A stretch of 64,000 nt of DNA from Mortierella sp. BCC40632 (taxonomy: Eukaryota > Mortierellomycota > Mortierellomycetes > Mortierellales > Mortierellaceae). Shown piece after piece: positions 12,472 to 22,400 of this stretch; within the stretch, counting starts at the first letter, position 1, and every line of letters starts with the position of its first letter. The position numbers and the translations under genes were made by a program. The DNA is taken from contig WAEK01000030.1 of the NCBI GenBank assembly GCA_011634665.1, forward strand, positions 1 through 64,000, written 5' to 3'. The notes below the pieces were generated by a model. That model ran no database searches. It saw only the letters and a list, made by a program, of their open reading frames with translations, and had not been told where the DNA came from.

Positions 12472-12593
12472 CAGTGTTTCTGATCAAAGCTTTTAAAACT
12501 TGATATTTCTTAGTAAAGTCTGATCAAACTCAAACTCAAACATCAAACTTTACTATGAAATTTCATGCTGAAAGATTGATATCAGAAACACTG
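12472..12593. mobile_element. hAT-like MITE, 122 bp
   Basis: The ends CAGTGTTTCTGAT and ATCAGAAACACTG are exact reverse complements, and the element folds through most of its length around a CAAACTC repeat. Eight-base flanks GGTAAATG and GGTAAAAG match at seven of eight positions, as for hAT insertions. A second copy lies at 1,462-1,583. There is no coding capacity. Confidence 0.8.
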
Positions 12594-12601
12594 GGTAAAA
12601 G

Positions 12602-13536
12602 TGATATTTCATCCCTATTATACAGATTCCTTTCTCCACACAGTGAAATGAACAACTGGAGTATGATGCAACTCTATTTGCCCTGTGTCTTTGCAATAAT
12701 TTCCCCAGTTTGACTATGAAATGACTCAAATATCTCGAGTAAAATCTACTAAATGTGAGGTTAAATTACCTTCACACCCACAGACACAGAGAGAGAGACT
12801 TCAAGAAAGTGTGAAAAAAAGAAAAGGAGATTACACAACACACTATCTAACCTAATCTCTCCTATCATTCTTATACTTTCTGTGCCCACTACTTCAATTT
12901 TGTAGCCACCGCCTTCTCCTCTTCATCGCTGTCATGTAGCAACTACGATATCGGAGGATTAGTGAAATACAAGAGACCGAGCAAGCTTCCTTGTTCGAGG
13001 ATTTCCCTTCTTTGTATTTCGTCTGCCTGCCGTCTTTGAAGAGTATGTTACTCCTTCCCCTTGTTGAGCGACCCTTTCCCAACAACAGACATGCGACATC
13101 CACACTAAGTCATATGGACTTTGCCCTGCCGACCGCTTGTTCCATGCCATCGAAGTGCTCCTGGTGACCCGTCAGCAACGCGACGTTTATCGACCTTCTC
13201 CCTCCTTGGACCATTGCAAGAATACTTCAACGATCGTGGGATCAAGATGCCAAGACTCGCACGAGGAGGATCATGAGACATCCTCATGGCCTCGGGTCAT
13301 TTCTATCTCATCTCTTTCTTTCCTTCCCCTCTCTTTTCTTTTTTTTTCTTTCTTGATCGAGCTGTTTATTCCTCGTGTGGACAGCTACCAGTGCCAGCTT
13401 GATTGACTCGAACCCATTTGTGCCATCCCCATCCTTTCAGAATAGCACCTTGATCACTTTCTTCGGTCCTGTTGCCGCGTAGAGTCTAAGGACAGATGCT
13501 TCTAATCAATAACTACTCTTCTTTTCTATCATAGAA
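12602..13536. other. Relic DNA, one weak Helitron-tail match
   Basis: About 13,135-13,195 resembles the Helitron tail text found near 11,300 and 23,270 (TTCCATGCCATCGAAG, CTCCTGG, GACCCGT). The rest contains only short overlapping frames. No gene is called. Confidence 0.35.
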
Positions 13537-13544
13537 ATACGGAC

Positions 13545-13689
13545 TAGTGTTTCTCAAAAAAAGCCCGAGCCAAAAAAACTAGTGCCACACAATGTAAAAT
13601 TTCTCGGTGAAAGCTCACCCGACTCGGCTCGAAAATTTACATTGTGTGGGACTGGCTTTTTTGGCTCGGGCTTTTTTTGAGAAACACTA
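13545..13689. mobile_element. hAT-like MITE, 145 bp, perfect 8-bp target duplication
   Basis: The direct repeat ATACGGAC flanks it exactly at 13,537-13,544 and 13,690-13,697. The terminal inverted repeats are about 33 bp and perfect, starting TAGTGTTTCTC and running through a poly-A/T and GCCCGAGCC block. It has no coding capacity. The terminal bases match the MITEs at 15,022 and 29,952, although the interiors differ. Confidence 0.9.
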
Positions 13690-13809
13690 ATACGGACCAA
13701 GTGAAGGCGTACTGAAGACTTACAAAGGACAGGTACGGAAGACTACAGAAGGGACTGATAGACCGTGACAAATACGAGAGGATTGCCTTTGACTCTAACT
13801 ATTCTATGA

Positions 13810-14121
13810 ATGCATAAAGGGAGGACGGAGATAGCTATCAATAAACGGGATCTTGAGGCATGGATCCAATGCGAATCAAACTGGGATGGGTCCGTAAAGT
13901 CCTCGCATATTGATCAAAGGAATCTTGCAAGAATGGCCACCGAAGGAGAGCCATTCAGGGAGCAGTCTTCGTCCGATCTTTTACTTTTCACCGAGTCTCA
14001 TACTTACAGCTGGGGTAGCACCGTTAATGGGAAATGGCTCTTGAGTCCTGCCTTTTCTTTCAAAAGGAATCGAGGAGTCAATACTGCAAATCTGTTCAGG
14101 GTAGCTGGAGATGAGGACTGA
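13810..14121 (+). repeat. Decayed repeat shared with 168-260
   Basis: A 103-residue frame is open here, but the only recognisable feature is DNA similarity of its 3' part (14,022-14,110) to 168-260. No protein domain is evident, so I treat it as repeat DNA rather than a gene. Confidence 0.35.
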
Positions 14122-14159
14122 TTTAGTATGGGAGAGTGAAAAGATAATAGATCATGATC

Positions 14160-14460
14160 TTGATCGAGGTCTTGGGCTCGGTCAATACCTTGGGGACAGC
14201 GCGACAGGGACAGTTGCTAAAGCAAATGGACTTGAAGGGACAGAGGAAAGAAAGCTGACTTTATTACAGGGGGGAGGGAAGGCTACTTTTATATCCCTAG
14301 CCTGGAAGACTAGGGGTCGTAGGTACTGCACTGCTCTGTCCCATCACTGTTTTTCTGGAAAATTCCTGTGAAAACGAGATATATCGACAAGAGGTTGGTC
14401 TTTGTCTTTGTACTTTGGCACGACACCAACTCTTATGTCTGAATCTCATTTTTTGCCTTA
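14160..14460 (-). repeat. Probable LTR fragment, antisense
   Basis: On the minus strand TATAAAA (14,293-14,287) is followed after 21 bases by AATAAA (14,265-14,260), the same spacing as in the other LTR pieces here. The borders are approximate and no target duplication was identified. The downstream coding part is missing. Confidence 0.4.
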
Positions 14461-15013
14461 TTCACACAGTGTAAATTTGCCTACTTTGGACTTAGCATAA
14501 TTTTCCTCAGCCCGATCGGTTTCTTCCCACTTTGGTTCTTGTTCTCCTGAGATTGCTCTAGGACATTGCCATTCCCATTTCTGTACGTATTCTCCCTTCG
14601 TCATTATGAGAGTTGAATGTAGATTAGTAGAAGATAGACTGACCGTTGACCCATTTGATTCTGTTTCCCCAGCGGCCCTCTTGTGATCTCTACAGGGCGT
14701 CGCTTCATGCTACTCAAAACTGAAGAGCATATTCAGGGCGATTTGAGACAGAGCGTGCCCTTTCACACTGTCCTTGCCTTCTGTTCTCCTCTCTCCTCAC
14801 CTCAAAGATTTGTCAATTTTTTTTTTTTTTTATCCTTAACTCAATCAGCTAAGTTTAATCTGCGAAGGATGCCTTAAAAAAATCACTTCAGCCAAGAGAA
14901 CTTGCGATCCCTCCGCTGCAATGCCCAGCCTGCCCTTCTAGATCCAACAGAAATAGAAATAGTATTCTAACTTTTCGAAGTAGTCGAAGTCAGTATTGTC
15001 CTCCTTTACTTGG
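14461..15013. other. No supported gene
   Basis: Only short frames and a poly-T run (about 14,818-14,832) are present. I recognise no domain, RNA gene or repeat. Confidence 0.4.
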
Positions 15014-15021
15014 ACTAGGAG

Positions 15022-15119
15022 TGGTGTTCTTCGTGAGTTGGAAATCCTGGACGCTGATTGGCTAGATTTAGAGTTTCAGCCAATCAGCGTCCAAGATTTC
15101 AATCTCATGAAGAACACTA
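15022..15119. mobile_element. hAT-like MITE, 98 bp, perfect 8-bp target duplication
   Basis: ACTAGGAG occurs directly at 15,014-15,021 and 15,120-15,127. The element is almost one long hairpin: TGGTGTTCTTCGTGAG on the left pairs with CTCATGAAGAACACTA on the right, and GGACGCTGATTGGCT recurs inverted inside. There is no coding capacity. Confidence 0.9.
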
Positions 15120-15269
15120 ACTAGGAGTCCCCTCCTTCTCATGTCCCCATATCAGCAGACATTATCATCCAGCAATCAAGGCTTGAAAGACTTTGCTCCA
15201 TCACTTTTTCTACTCGTGATGATGAAGGAGTGATAATAAGCTCTTTCAATGAATTAGGACAGCCACATT

Positions 15270-15415
15270 GCTGCGCCTACCTCTGTACAACATAATGGCG
15301 CGCCACTATCCGCGCCCCCAAATAGTCCCTCAACCTGTATAAACACCCTTCCCTCACTATCCTTAATAAAGCAGACTTACTCCGACTTTCACGATCGCCT
15401 TTTCTATTAAATTGG
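15270..15415 (+). repeat. Probable 5' LTR of a retrotransposon, sense
   Basis: TATAAAC (15,338-15,344) is followed after 20 bases by AATAAA (15,365-15,370). About 45 bases later comes TTGGCAGCAAAGG (around 15,412), placed where a tRNA primer site would be, and then a gag-like start. The upstream border may be the TGT at about 15,284. The ends are not proven by a second LTR. Confidence 0.45.
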
Positions 15416-15536
15416 CAGCAAAGGTTTCCTCGACTCCACCGACCCAGACTCCCCGCACCCCCAAGATTATTCCCCTCAGACACTTTGACCCCCTGATTTT
15501 TTTTTTCTCCCTGCCTTCCACTTCCATTGATTCCTT

Positions 15537-15740
15537 ATGTCGACCATCGATCAACTCATTGATGGCCTCGCCGGCCTTAACCTATCCTCAGAGGAAGGAC
15601 GCAACCAGGCCCATCTTCGTCTCCTCAATCTCGTTCAGTCCTCCGCCGCTACATCTGCTGCCGCCTCCGCTGCCGCTACTGTTGCCGCCGCCGCCGTAAA
15701 GGCCCCTGTCCCGACAACAGAGTTTCTTATAGAACAACTG
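15537..15740 (+). pseudogene. Gag-like N terminus, truncated
   Basis: An ATG at 15,537 opens a short frame starting MSTIDQLIDGLAGLNLSSEE with an Ala-rich stretch, directly downstream of an LTR-like promoter. This placement, and the polar start followed by low complexity, suggest the beginning of a gag protein. The frame degenerates into the TTCAAT-rich repeat after about 15,740 and ends at 15,815. No capsid or zinc-knuckle domain is present, so the gag identity rests on position alone. Confidence 0.35.
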
Positions 15741-16035
15741 TATTCACTATTCAATTCAATTCAAGCTGTGCTATCGAATATGACTGATTTTTGCCATTCA
15801 TTCAATAGCTATTGAACTGTGGTCTGTTCAATTAAATAGTTGAGAGAGGTCGCTATCTTGAAAGGACAATCAAATCAATAACGGTTCAAATCAATATCTG
15901 TTCAAATCAAGATTTATTCGATTCAATGAATTTTCAGTTCTATAGTGTTCAGTAAGGGCAAGCTCATTGAACTATGGAATATTCAATTCGATAGCGTTAA
16001 ATAACGGCAAGCTCAATGAACTATCGAATGTTCAG
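15741..16035. repeat. TTCAAT-rich simple repeat block
   Basis: The block is built from short variants of TTCAAT and CAATGAACTATCGAA. A unit of about 60 bp containing GGCAAGCTCA(T/A)TGAACTAT appears twice (15,956-15,978 and 16,003-16,025). It could be the interior of a MITE like the GAGTT-rich one at 29,952, but I found no clear ends. Confidence 0.5.
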
Positions 16036-16039
16036 TGAT

Positions 16040-16540
16040 TCTTAGTTTACAAAAGGCGCATTCTTTGAAAATTCAGGATCCAATCTATTCTCATTTTCAT
16101 TGGCTAACAAAGCATGGCGTGATCGCGGTAGCGTCGGCTCCATGTCAGGCACATCCTTTTCCCACCAGTTTACTTGGTTCATCTTTCCTTCATCTCATCT
16201 TCCTTCTTTCATTAGTCCTCATTCTTTCTTCATCATATTTTCATTTCTTCGAGATTCCACTTCCCTAGCCTGCTGAACTTTCGAACACTCTTACTTTGAG
16301 CTAAAGGTCGTGCTCTTTCCAGTCAAATGTCGTCTCAATCGCCTCTTTCGTCCTTTGATTCTTCTACCCTGCAATTGCCTGACAGTTTCTTGGTATGTTG
16401 GCCAGAATAGAACGTTCGCTAGTTCACCTTGCACCGTGCATTGGTCTCAGCGAAAAAGAAGCATCCGCGCACTAATATTTAGTATATTGTTCATTTTCTA
16501 GAGTCAAGAAGACAACGACGCTGTTGGTGACCAAGTCTAA
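16040..16540 (+). mobile_element. Helitron-associated relic
   Basis: Bases 16,050-16,360 match 10,790-11,010 in the same orientation. Bases 16,376-16,540 match the reverse complement of 1,848-2,006. Both partners adjoin Helitron tail copies, so this is probably another decayed copy from that family. No intact frame is present. Confidence 0.45.
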
Positions 16541-16800
16541 CAAAGAAGGGAGTGGCAGGAAAAGATGATCTTTATTGGTGGTAGGTGAAGGGACTATTTA
16601 TACATGTGAGTGAGGTGGACCTTTGTGGGATTGGATGAGCCTGCGATAGCAGGCGACATCTAATCCCATGTGTACGAAGCATACAAAGGTATGCTGAGTA
16701 AAGGTGATACGGCCATCTTTATTTGATTGCTATAGTGGTCAGCGAAAGTGTTCGCATGTTTTCTGTTTTGCTATATCAGTTTTCCTCCCTCGCTCATTTT
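16541..16800 (-). repeat. Probable LTR fragment, antisense
   Basis: On the minus strand TATAAAT (16,603-16,597) is followed after 19 bases by AATAAA (16,577-16,572). It may be the 3' LTR side of the minus-strand Gypsy element to its right, but a Tc1-type fragment lies between them. The borders are approximate. Confidence 0.4.
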
Positions 16801-16990
16801 AACTTATGCGATTCTCTTTTTTAAATGGTAGATTGCTTGGCTGATGGTCTCTATTTTGGCTGTATGTCAATCGATTTGAAAAAGATTTGGTCAAGATATA
16901 AACACCCTCTATTTCTTCACTCCATTCGAACACTTTATTTGAATCACTACACTTTTTGTTTGATGGAGTCGGACCAATTCTAGTTTCAAT

Positions 16991-17262
16991 TTATTTGGCA
17001 CCCTTTCAGTCGTATCACTTTCTCCATTCGACTAGGAAGACTCTCATACAATGAATGGAGGAAATCATCTGGGATCGATCCCCAGATATGATCGATTCTT
17101 TCCCACAAGGTCTGTAGATTTGGTGCAGTCGTTTCGTATCTATCCAGAGCCCTTTTGATGTATGCCCATACATGCTCAATGATGTTGAGGTCGGCAGAGT
17201 TTGCAGGCCACTCAAGTCGTCGAATTCTTCTGCGTCTGAAGAAGTCTTGGATAATAAATTTA
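16991..17262 (-). pseudogene. Tc1-family transposase C-terminal fragment
   Basis: In the proper minus frame the DNA encodes the end of a Tc1/mariner transposase, including [16 protein letters not shown], which holds the catalytic Glu, and a final [17 protein letters not shown] tail before TAA at 16,993-16,991. The first two catalytic Asp regions are absent. The fragment abuts the Gypsy reverse transcriptase at about 17,262, so one insertion truncated the other. It is a third Tc1-type sequence, distinct from copies A-C and from the 28,103 fragment. Confidence 0.75.
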
Positions 17263-18535
17263 GGTCGATCTTGCTGAATACTTCCGCTCCATTTAGTCGA
17301 TCAAGCAATTCGTCAATTCTCGGGAGAGGGTACGTGTTCTTGATCGTTTGTTTGTTTAAGGCTCGATAGTCGACGCACATTCGTAAGTCTCCCTCCTTTT
17401 TCCGGACAAATAGCACTGGGGCGCCATAGGGAGACTGACTGGGTCTAATAAATCCATGGAGTAGCAGGTCGTCCAGTTGCTTCTTGAGCTCGTCCATTTC
17501 TGCCAGGGAAAGTTGGTAAGTTGGTCTTGTAGGCGGTGTTGATCCGGGAATTAAATCGATGTGGTGGTCAACTGAGCGTTCAGGCGGCAGGGTCTTTGGT
17601 AGTTCTTCTGGAAATACATCGCTGTACTTCTCCAAGAGCTCCTCTATCTCTGGTGGTCGACTCCCTTCGTTCGTTTGGGCTTCATCGTTGGGTTTGACAA
17701 TACATAGATAGGCTTGGTTTTTTCCGAGGCAGCGTTTAAACTGCATGGCTGATAGCACTGGCTTGTGCGAAGGTTTACAGTACCCTTTGATAGTAATATC
17801 AGGATCGACACGAATGACATTGTTGGCGAGATCAAGGATGGGCTGGGGTTGAGTCTGAGCCAGCCATCGCTTCCCTAGGATTGCTTGAAATTTCATGTCG
17901 ACCATTAAATTGGATTACCGGACAGAAATTGTCGGCCAGGCGAAGACGGATGTGACAGTATTGTGTACAAAGTGTTGGCTGTCCGTTTCCGAAGGCTACG
18001 GTCGTTGGATTTTGCTTCTTAGAGGTGGCGATATGGAGTCTTTTTACGACTTCATAGTTGATGTAGCTGGCTGTGGCTCCACTATCAACCATGATGTCAA
18101 TCAAGTGGTTCTTGTAGTGACCAGCGATGTACATGAGGGACTCATTTTCGATTTCCTCAGGTAGACTAGGGTTGTCACATTGCTCGGTTGGAAAGGGACA
18201 TTCATACTTGGAACTAGGAATAGAGATCGAGTCACTCGACTCAGAGTTTGATATACAGGACATGGACGCTTGGACAGCACTTGCTGGGAACTCAGGGTCA
18301 ACTTTGACCTTGAAATTAGGAGATTTGACTGACCCACTTGGGCGTAAAACGGGGGACGAGGATGAACTGGAACTGGGAATGAAGTTCAACTCACTTGAGT
18401 TGTCAGAGTATGACTCGGAATGATCGGCGGTGACTTCGGACGCTCTTTGATTTAAAAAAGGGGTAGAGCACACCTCTTCTGGATTATAGCTGATTTCATT
18501 TACGACTGGAGTCCCAAATAAAGGTCCAGAATTCT
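17262..18535 (-). pseudogene. Gypsy-type pol fragment (protease and partial RT)
   Basis: Reading leftwards, an aspartic protease core DSGATAS is seen in the frame ending near 17,832. It is followed, in another frame, by the connection and reverse transcriptase start ([44 protein letters not shown]). The frame changes between gag, protease and RT. RT ends at FSKIDL, where Tc1 sequence begins, so the YIDD-type catalytic box, RNase H and integrase are missing. It is a dead Ty3/Gypsy element and forms one unit with the gag at 18,536-19,288. Confidence 0.8.
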
Positions 18536-19288
18536 TTATTGGGACGGGGCTTTTCCCGACTCATTCTTTTTCTTGATCTCACAGTTCTTGACTTGATGAC
18601 CAGACTGATGGCAATAAAAGCACGCACGGTTCTTCCAATCAGCCTGTTTTTGAGGGCTCATTTTTTTGGTAGTCATAGCGTCCAGTTCCATCGGCTCTGC
18701 TTGGCTGCTCGAGGTTGTCGGTACGGTCGCCTCGGTCTTAGAAGTTGGCTCCCAAGAGTGTTGTTTTCCCCGCTGGTAGACTCGATCGAGGCTTTCAGAC
18801 ACTTGAACAATCGTGTACAGGTCTTGTCGAAGGCTTGGATTACCGGCGAAATGCTCTTGAAGCCTTTGTCCAAGCCCTTGGAGGAAGACCTGGATCGCTT
18901 CTGCCTCACTCATGTCAGTGAGGACAGAGCGTAGGGTTTCGAACTCATTGATGTAATCCGTGACAGACCCTTTCTGTTTTAGGTTGTACAATTTGCTACG
19001 AGCGAACAATTTGGTGTTAGGGCTCGAGTAGCGTTTTTCCAACGCAGCCTTGAAACTGATCCAATCGTTATCATTGAGGACAGCTGGAAACGTAAGGGTC
19101 CGGACCCAGTTGCGCGCGTTGCCTTGGAGAAGAAGACGGCACCCTTGGATCCGTTGACTCGCGTTGAGACTGAGAGCATCGCTATACTCTTCAATATCCT
19201 TGATCCAGTTGGAAACGTTTTCGTTTGGAAGGCCTTTGAATTCATGGAGATGGACATTTTTAACAAAGGTATCGAAGTGGTTAGGCAT
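18536..19288 (-). CDS. Gypsy gag protein with CCHC zinc knuckle
   Basis: This frame of 250 residues starts at ATG 19,288. A retrotransposon gag/capsid domain spans roughly residues 15-140 (WIKDIEEYSDAL, CRLLLQGNARNWV, FKAALEKRY, ETLRSVLTDMSEAEAIQVFLQGL). A CCHC knuckle CFYCHQSGHQVKNC lies near the C terminus. Gag would form the cytoplasmic particle that packages element RNA. The frame itself is intact, but the pol downstream is broken, so the element as a whole is not autonomous. No intact 5' LTR could be fixed between 19,289 and 19,585. Confidence 0.8.
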   Translation of the reverse strand: MPNHFDTFVKNVHLHEFKGLPNENVSNWIKDIEEYSDALSLNASQRIQGCRLLLQGNARNWVRTLTFPAVLNDNDWISFKAALEKRYSSPNTKLFARSKLYNLKQKGSVTDYINEFETLRSVLTDMSEAEAIQVFLQGLGQRLQEHFAGNPSLRQDLYTIVQVSESLDRVYQRGKQHSWEPTSKTEATVPTTSSSQAEPMELDAMTTKKMSPQKQADWKNRACFYCHQSGHQVKNCEIKKKNESGKAPSQ

Positions 19289-19561
19289 AATGGAGGTGGT
19301 GGAAGGGAACTTCCTTTGCTACCATGTAACAAGGCAAGAGGAATAGGGAAGGAGAAGAACAAGGACAGGGACTAGGACAAAGGCTAAGGACAAGAGGTGA
19401 GTTACTAACTGCTGTTTATCCGAGGGAGGGAAGAGGGAATAAATACTACGGAGATGACTATCAGGCTAGCTATTTTCTGTGGTATGTCAGGTCAGACAGG
19501 GAGGCATTCCTTGTTCGCTGTGGACCTGACAACATATCCCAAGCATCTCAAAGACGCGACA
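19289..19561. other. Junction between two Gypsy remnants
   Basis: This is the leader of the minus-strand Gypsy element on the left and the start of a plus-strand integrase remnant on the right. No gene is called, and no LTR end was fixed. Confidence 0.35.
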
Positions 19562-20358
19562 AGCAAGTGTACTCTTTGACAATGGGTGGAGTCAGTCGCA
19601 ATAGCAAACTTAGAAGGGAAGACTGTGCGGAGAGCATTCCAACGCAGCTGGACGGCGAGATACGGCCCCCCAGAAACCATCATCACCGATAACGGATCGT
19701 CCTTGTGTGCAGGAGTTTTTCGAACATATTGCAACAAGCTTAAAATCAATGTCGTCACGGCCTCTGCATATCATCCCCAGACTAATGGTAAAGTGGAAAA
19801 TTACAACAAGTTCATGACGAGGCAGTTAGCGCGGTGCTTATCGGAAAGACTCAGTCCAGTGGATCAGTGGAGTGAGCATCTCGATCGGGTTACCTGGACG
19901 TGGAGAATACATCAACCGCCCGTCGGGGGAGCATCACCATATGAGCTCGTCTTCGGACAATACCGGCAGTCCCCTTAGGGAATGATCGACAGCGGACCTT
20001 GTTGGATGAAGAGGACATTGAGCAAATGGATCAGGACCGGCGAGCATATCTCAGCGCTTTGCGTGACAAAGTTCGCAGTCGTGTGATCAGACATTAGGAA
20101 CTGCTGGAGATGCATGACGAGAACCGAGAACCGACCAAGTATAAGGTTGGACAGCCCGTGCTATTGTTCGACCACAAACGCGCGCAAGACAAATCAGGAA
20201 AGTTAGAAGCCAAATGGAAAGGACCTTTTTGGGTTCAAGCGTGCCTGGCTGGCGATGCGTATCGCATTGGTTGGGTCAAGGATGGGAAAGTGGTGCCTTA
20301 CCGTAATGGTCGATCAGTCAATCATCGCAGCCTCACTCGGTTTCATATTGAGGATTGA
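19562..20358 (+). pseudogene. Gypsy integrase, 3' part, with in-frame stops
   Basis: The frame encodes the integrase core (ITDNGSSLCAGVF with a catalytic Asp, AYHPQTNGKVENYNK with the Glu) and a C-terminal tail (KYKVGQPVLLFDHK, KWKGPFWVQ). There are two stops in one reading frame, near 19,976 and 20,094, and no upstream RT, so it is a truncated, dead element. It differs from the 17,262-19,288 element in orientation and sequence. Its 3' LTR follows after about 200 bases. Confidence 0.8.
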
Positions 20359-20604
20359 GACGATGGAAAAAGGGAAAAAAAGAAGGAAAGAGGGAATGAA
20401 TGGAGGAATGAAAAAAAGAAAAGAAAAGGGGAAGATGAGGAGGAAGGAGAGAGATGCGATGAAGGAAATCAACGCAAAAAAAAAAAAAAAAACAAATATG
20501 CGGGTTCAAATTAGAAGGGCAGACAAATTCGCTTGGCAGCCGGCGATAGATAGTGTGTATCGAAGAGGCACGCGGGATCTCGGGGCTGTGCGGTGTAGTA
20601 AATA

Positions 20605-22229
20605 CAGTTGGCGCCAAAATGGTTTCAATGTTTTCAGAAATTTCGCTTTTTCTAATTTTCTCGTTTATTCTTTCTTTCTCTTTCATATTCAATTCTAATA
20701 GAAAGGAAAGTCTTATCAATGGTGGACCCGAGAAATAAGAAAGCGGGCCTTTATCACTTCACATGAGCGAGCTATGCCGCCTCCAATGTTGTCGTCTCAT
20801 AGAAACCATTTTGCCACTAGTCCGGGAAAATTCTTCAATACCTCGTATTCCCCTTTCGCTTTCAACACGGCCTCTACTCTTCGTGGCATCGACTCATAGA
20901 GCTTGTCAATCATATCCTGTGGTATCAGCTCCCATTCCTCCAGCACCATATCCCACAATTCATGAACACTCGTAGGCCGCTTCTCTCGTTGACCAATCTG
21001 AACCTTCAGCTTGTCCCAAACATGCTCGATTGGATTTAAAATCTGCTGATTGTGCAGGCCATCGAAGAACCTCAATATCCTGATCCTCCAGGTACTTGGT
21101 TGTTGCTTTGGCTTTGTGTTTGGGGTCGTTGTCGTGCTGAAAAATGAAGTCATTTTTTCCGAGATCATAATACTCGAGACTTTCTTTCAATGTTGTGTCG
21201 AGAATATTGATGTAATCCTCTTTTTCATAGTTCCTTCATAGATCTGACAGCCATAGCCAAGTCCCTTGGACGTCATACAGCCCCAGAACATCAAGGATCC
21301 ACCTCCATGCTTGACAGTAGGTTGAAGATGAAATGGTTGAACCGGATCGCCTGGCTTAGCCCAGTAATATTGTATCCCGTCCGAGTTCCAGATGTTTATC
21401 TTTGTTTCATCTGAGAATACCACTCGCTTCCAGTCATCGATGGTCCAATTTTTATGACCTCTTGCCCACTCCAACCGCGCTTGCTTGTGTCGCTTACTAA
21501 GGAAAGGCTTTTTGACTTTTTTCTTCGCTTGAAAGCCGATCTCCCTGAGGTTGCGAAGGACTGATCTGTACGAGATAACTGTCCCTTCACCATTGAGGCT
21601 CTTGTGGACCTGCTTGCCAGTCTTCAACATGCCGGAAAGTAACTTTCTGTTGAGATCATTCTTGGAGCGAGCCGAGAGAATTCTTGGTCTTCCTGTTGGT
21701 TGCCTTTGTAGAGTAGGTAAATGCTTGGTTCGGATCCTTGAAACAGAAGCAGGGCTGACTGATAATCGTCTAGCGACATTCTTGACGGAGTAGCCTGCTT
21801 TTAGCTGGCTTATGATAGAGTTTTGAGTGTCTGTCTTCTTTTTTTTTCATGATGGAGGAATATCGACCATTTTCGAGCGATTGCACCCGTATTTTATATC
21901 AAACTTGTCAAGATCTATTCATCTTCTTTTAATCTCTCTGACTGACTGTAGATATAAGACAAACGATTGTGAAAAAAGAGATGAAATAGCAATAAATATA
22001 AATGGCGTGCCCAAGTGGCGAAATGGTTCCAATATCTAGCTTCAACAATTTACCTCATAGCACGCCTTTCTGACAACATATTGAAAATCTGTTTACACTG
22101 TCGTGAACAAGGCATTCTGGGTATTGTTTTCAATCTAAGCAACAAGGTGCATTTACATATTCTCGATGGGTAGAAAATTGCTAAAATATGAAAATTTGAG
22201 AATTATTGAAACCATTTTGGCGCCCACTG
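20605..22229 (-). mobile_element. Tc1-like transposon, copy A
   Basis: TA dinucleotides flank it (20,603-20,604 and 22,230-22,231). Its terminal inverted repeats start CAGTTGGCGCCAAAATGG on the left and read CCATTTTGGCGCCCACTG on the right. Copies B (34,159-35,791) and C (27,042-28,100, left-truncated) are nearly the same. All three contain a 63-base stretch closed by a perfect 7-bp GGCGTGC/GCACGCC stem (here 22,004-22,066), which looks tRNA-like but lacks a B box. Confidence 0.9.
20797..21851 (-). pseudogene. Tc1-like transposase, copy A, frameshifted
   Basis: The frames together encode an N-terminal helix-turn-helix (SVKNVARRLSVSPASVSRI) and a DD34E catalytic domain: Asp in VFSDETK, Asp in IFQHDNDPKHK, Glu in SADLNPIEHVWD (the last best seen in copy B). 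The frame is broken at homopolymer runs: in the A-run after the start Met, and near 21,187 and 21,050. The enzyme cuts and pastes at TA sites in the nucleus. No copy in this window is intact from end to end. Confidence 0.85.
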
Positions 22230-22400
22230 TACATTTACGCATCTTCCGGTAGGAGTTTTGGGGCCGATATAAAAGGCCCCATCCCCCTTCTCAATAAAAG
22301 ATCAGCTTCTTTCTTCCACATAAAAAAACTTTGCACTTCGCTTACTGCGTGCTATTTTTCAAGGTACCTACAAGTCTCCAGAACTTATACAGGACCCATG

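Larger units (their letters stand above)
20556..22400 (+). repeat. 3' LTR of the Gypsy remnant, split by Tc1 copy A
   Basis: The putative LTR starts near TGTGTATCGAAGAGG (20,556) and is cut at a TA (20,603-20,604). It resumes at 22,232 with TATAAAA (22,268-22,274), followed after 18 bases by AATAAA (22,293-22,298). The right end is uncertain, somewhere near 22,370-22,400. The promoter part is therefore separated from its upstream bases by 1.6 kb. Confidence 0.55.

Noticed and set aside
15741..16035. MITE with TTCAAT body
   Set aside because: Composition is similar to the 29,952 MITE, but I found no matching ends or target duplication.
22004..22066. Possible tRNA gene
   Set aside because: The acceptor-like stem is perfect, but there is no B box or T-arm, the length is too short, and it is part of a transposon repeated three times.
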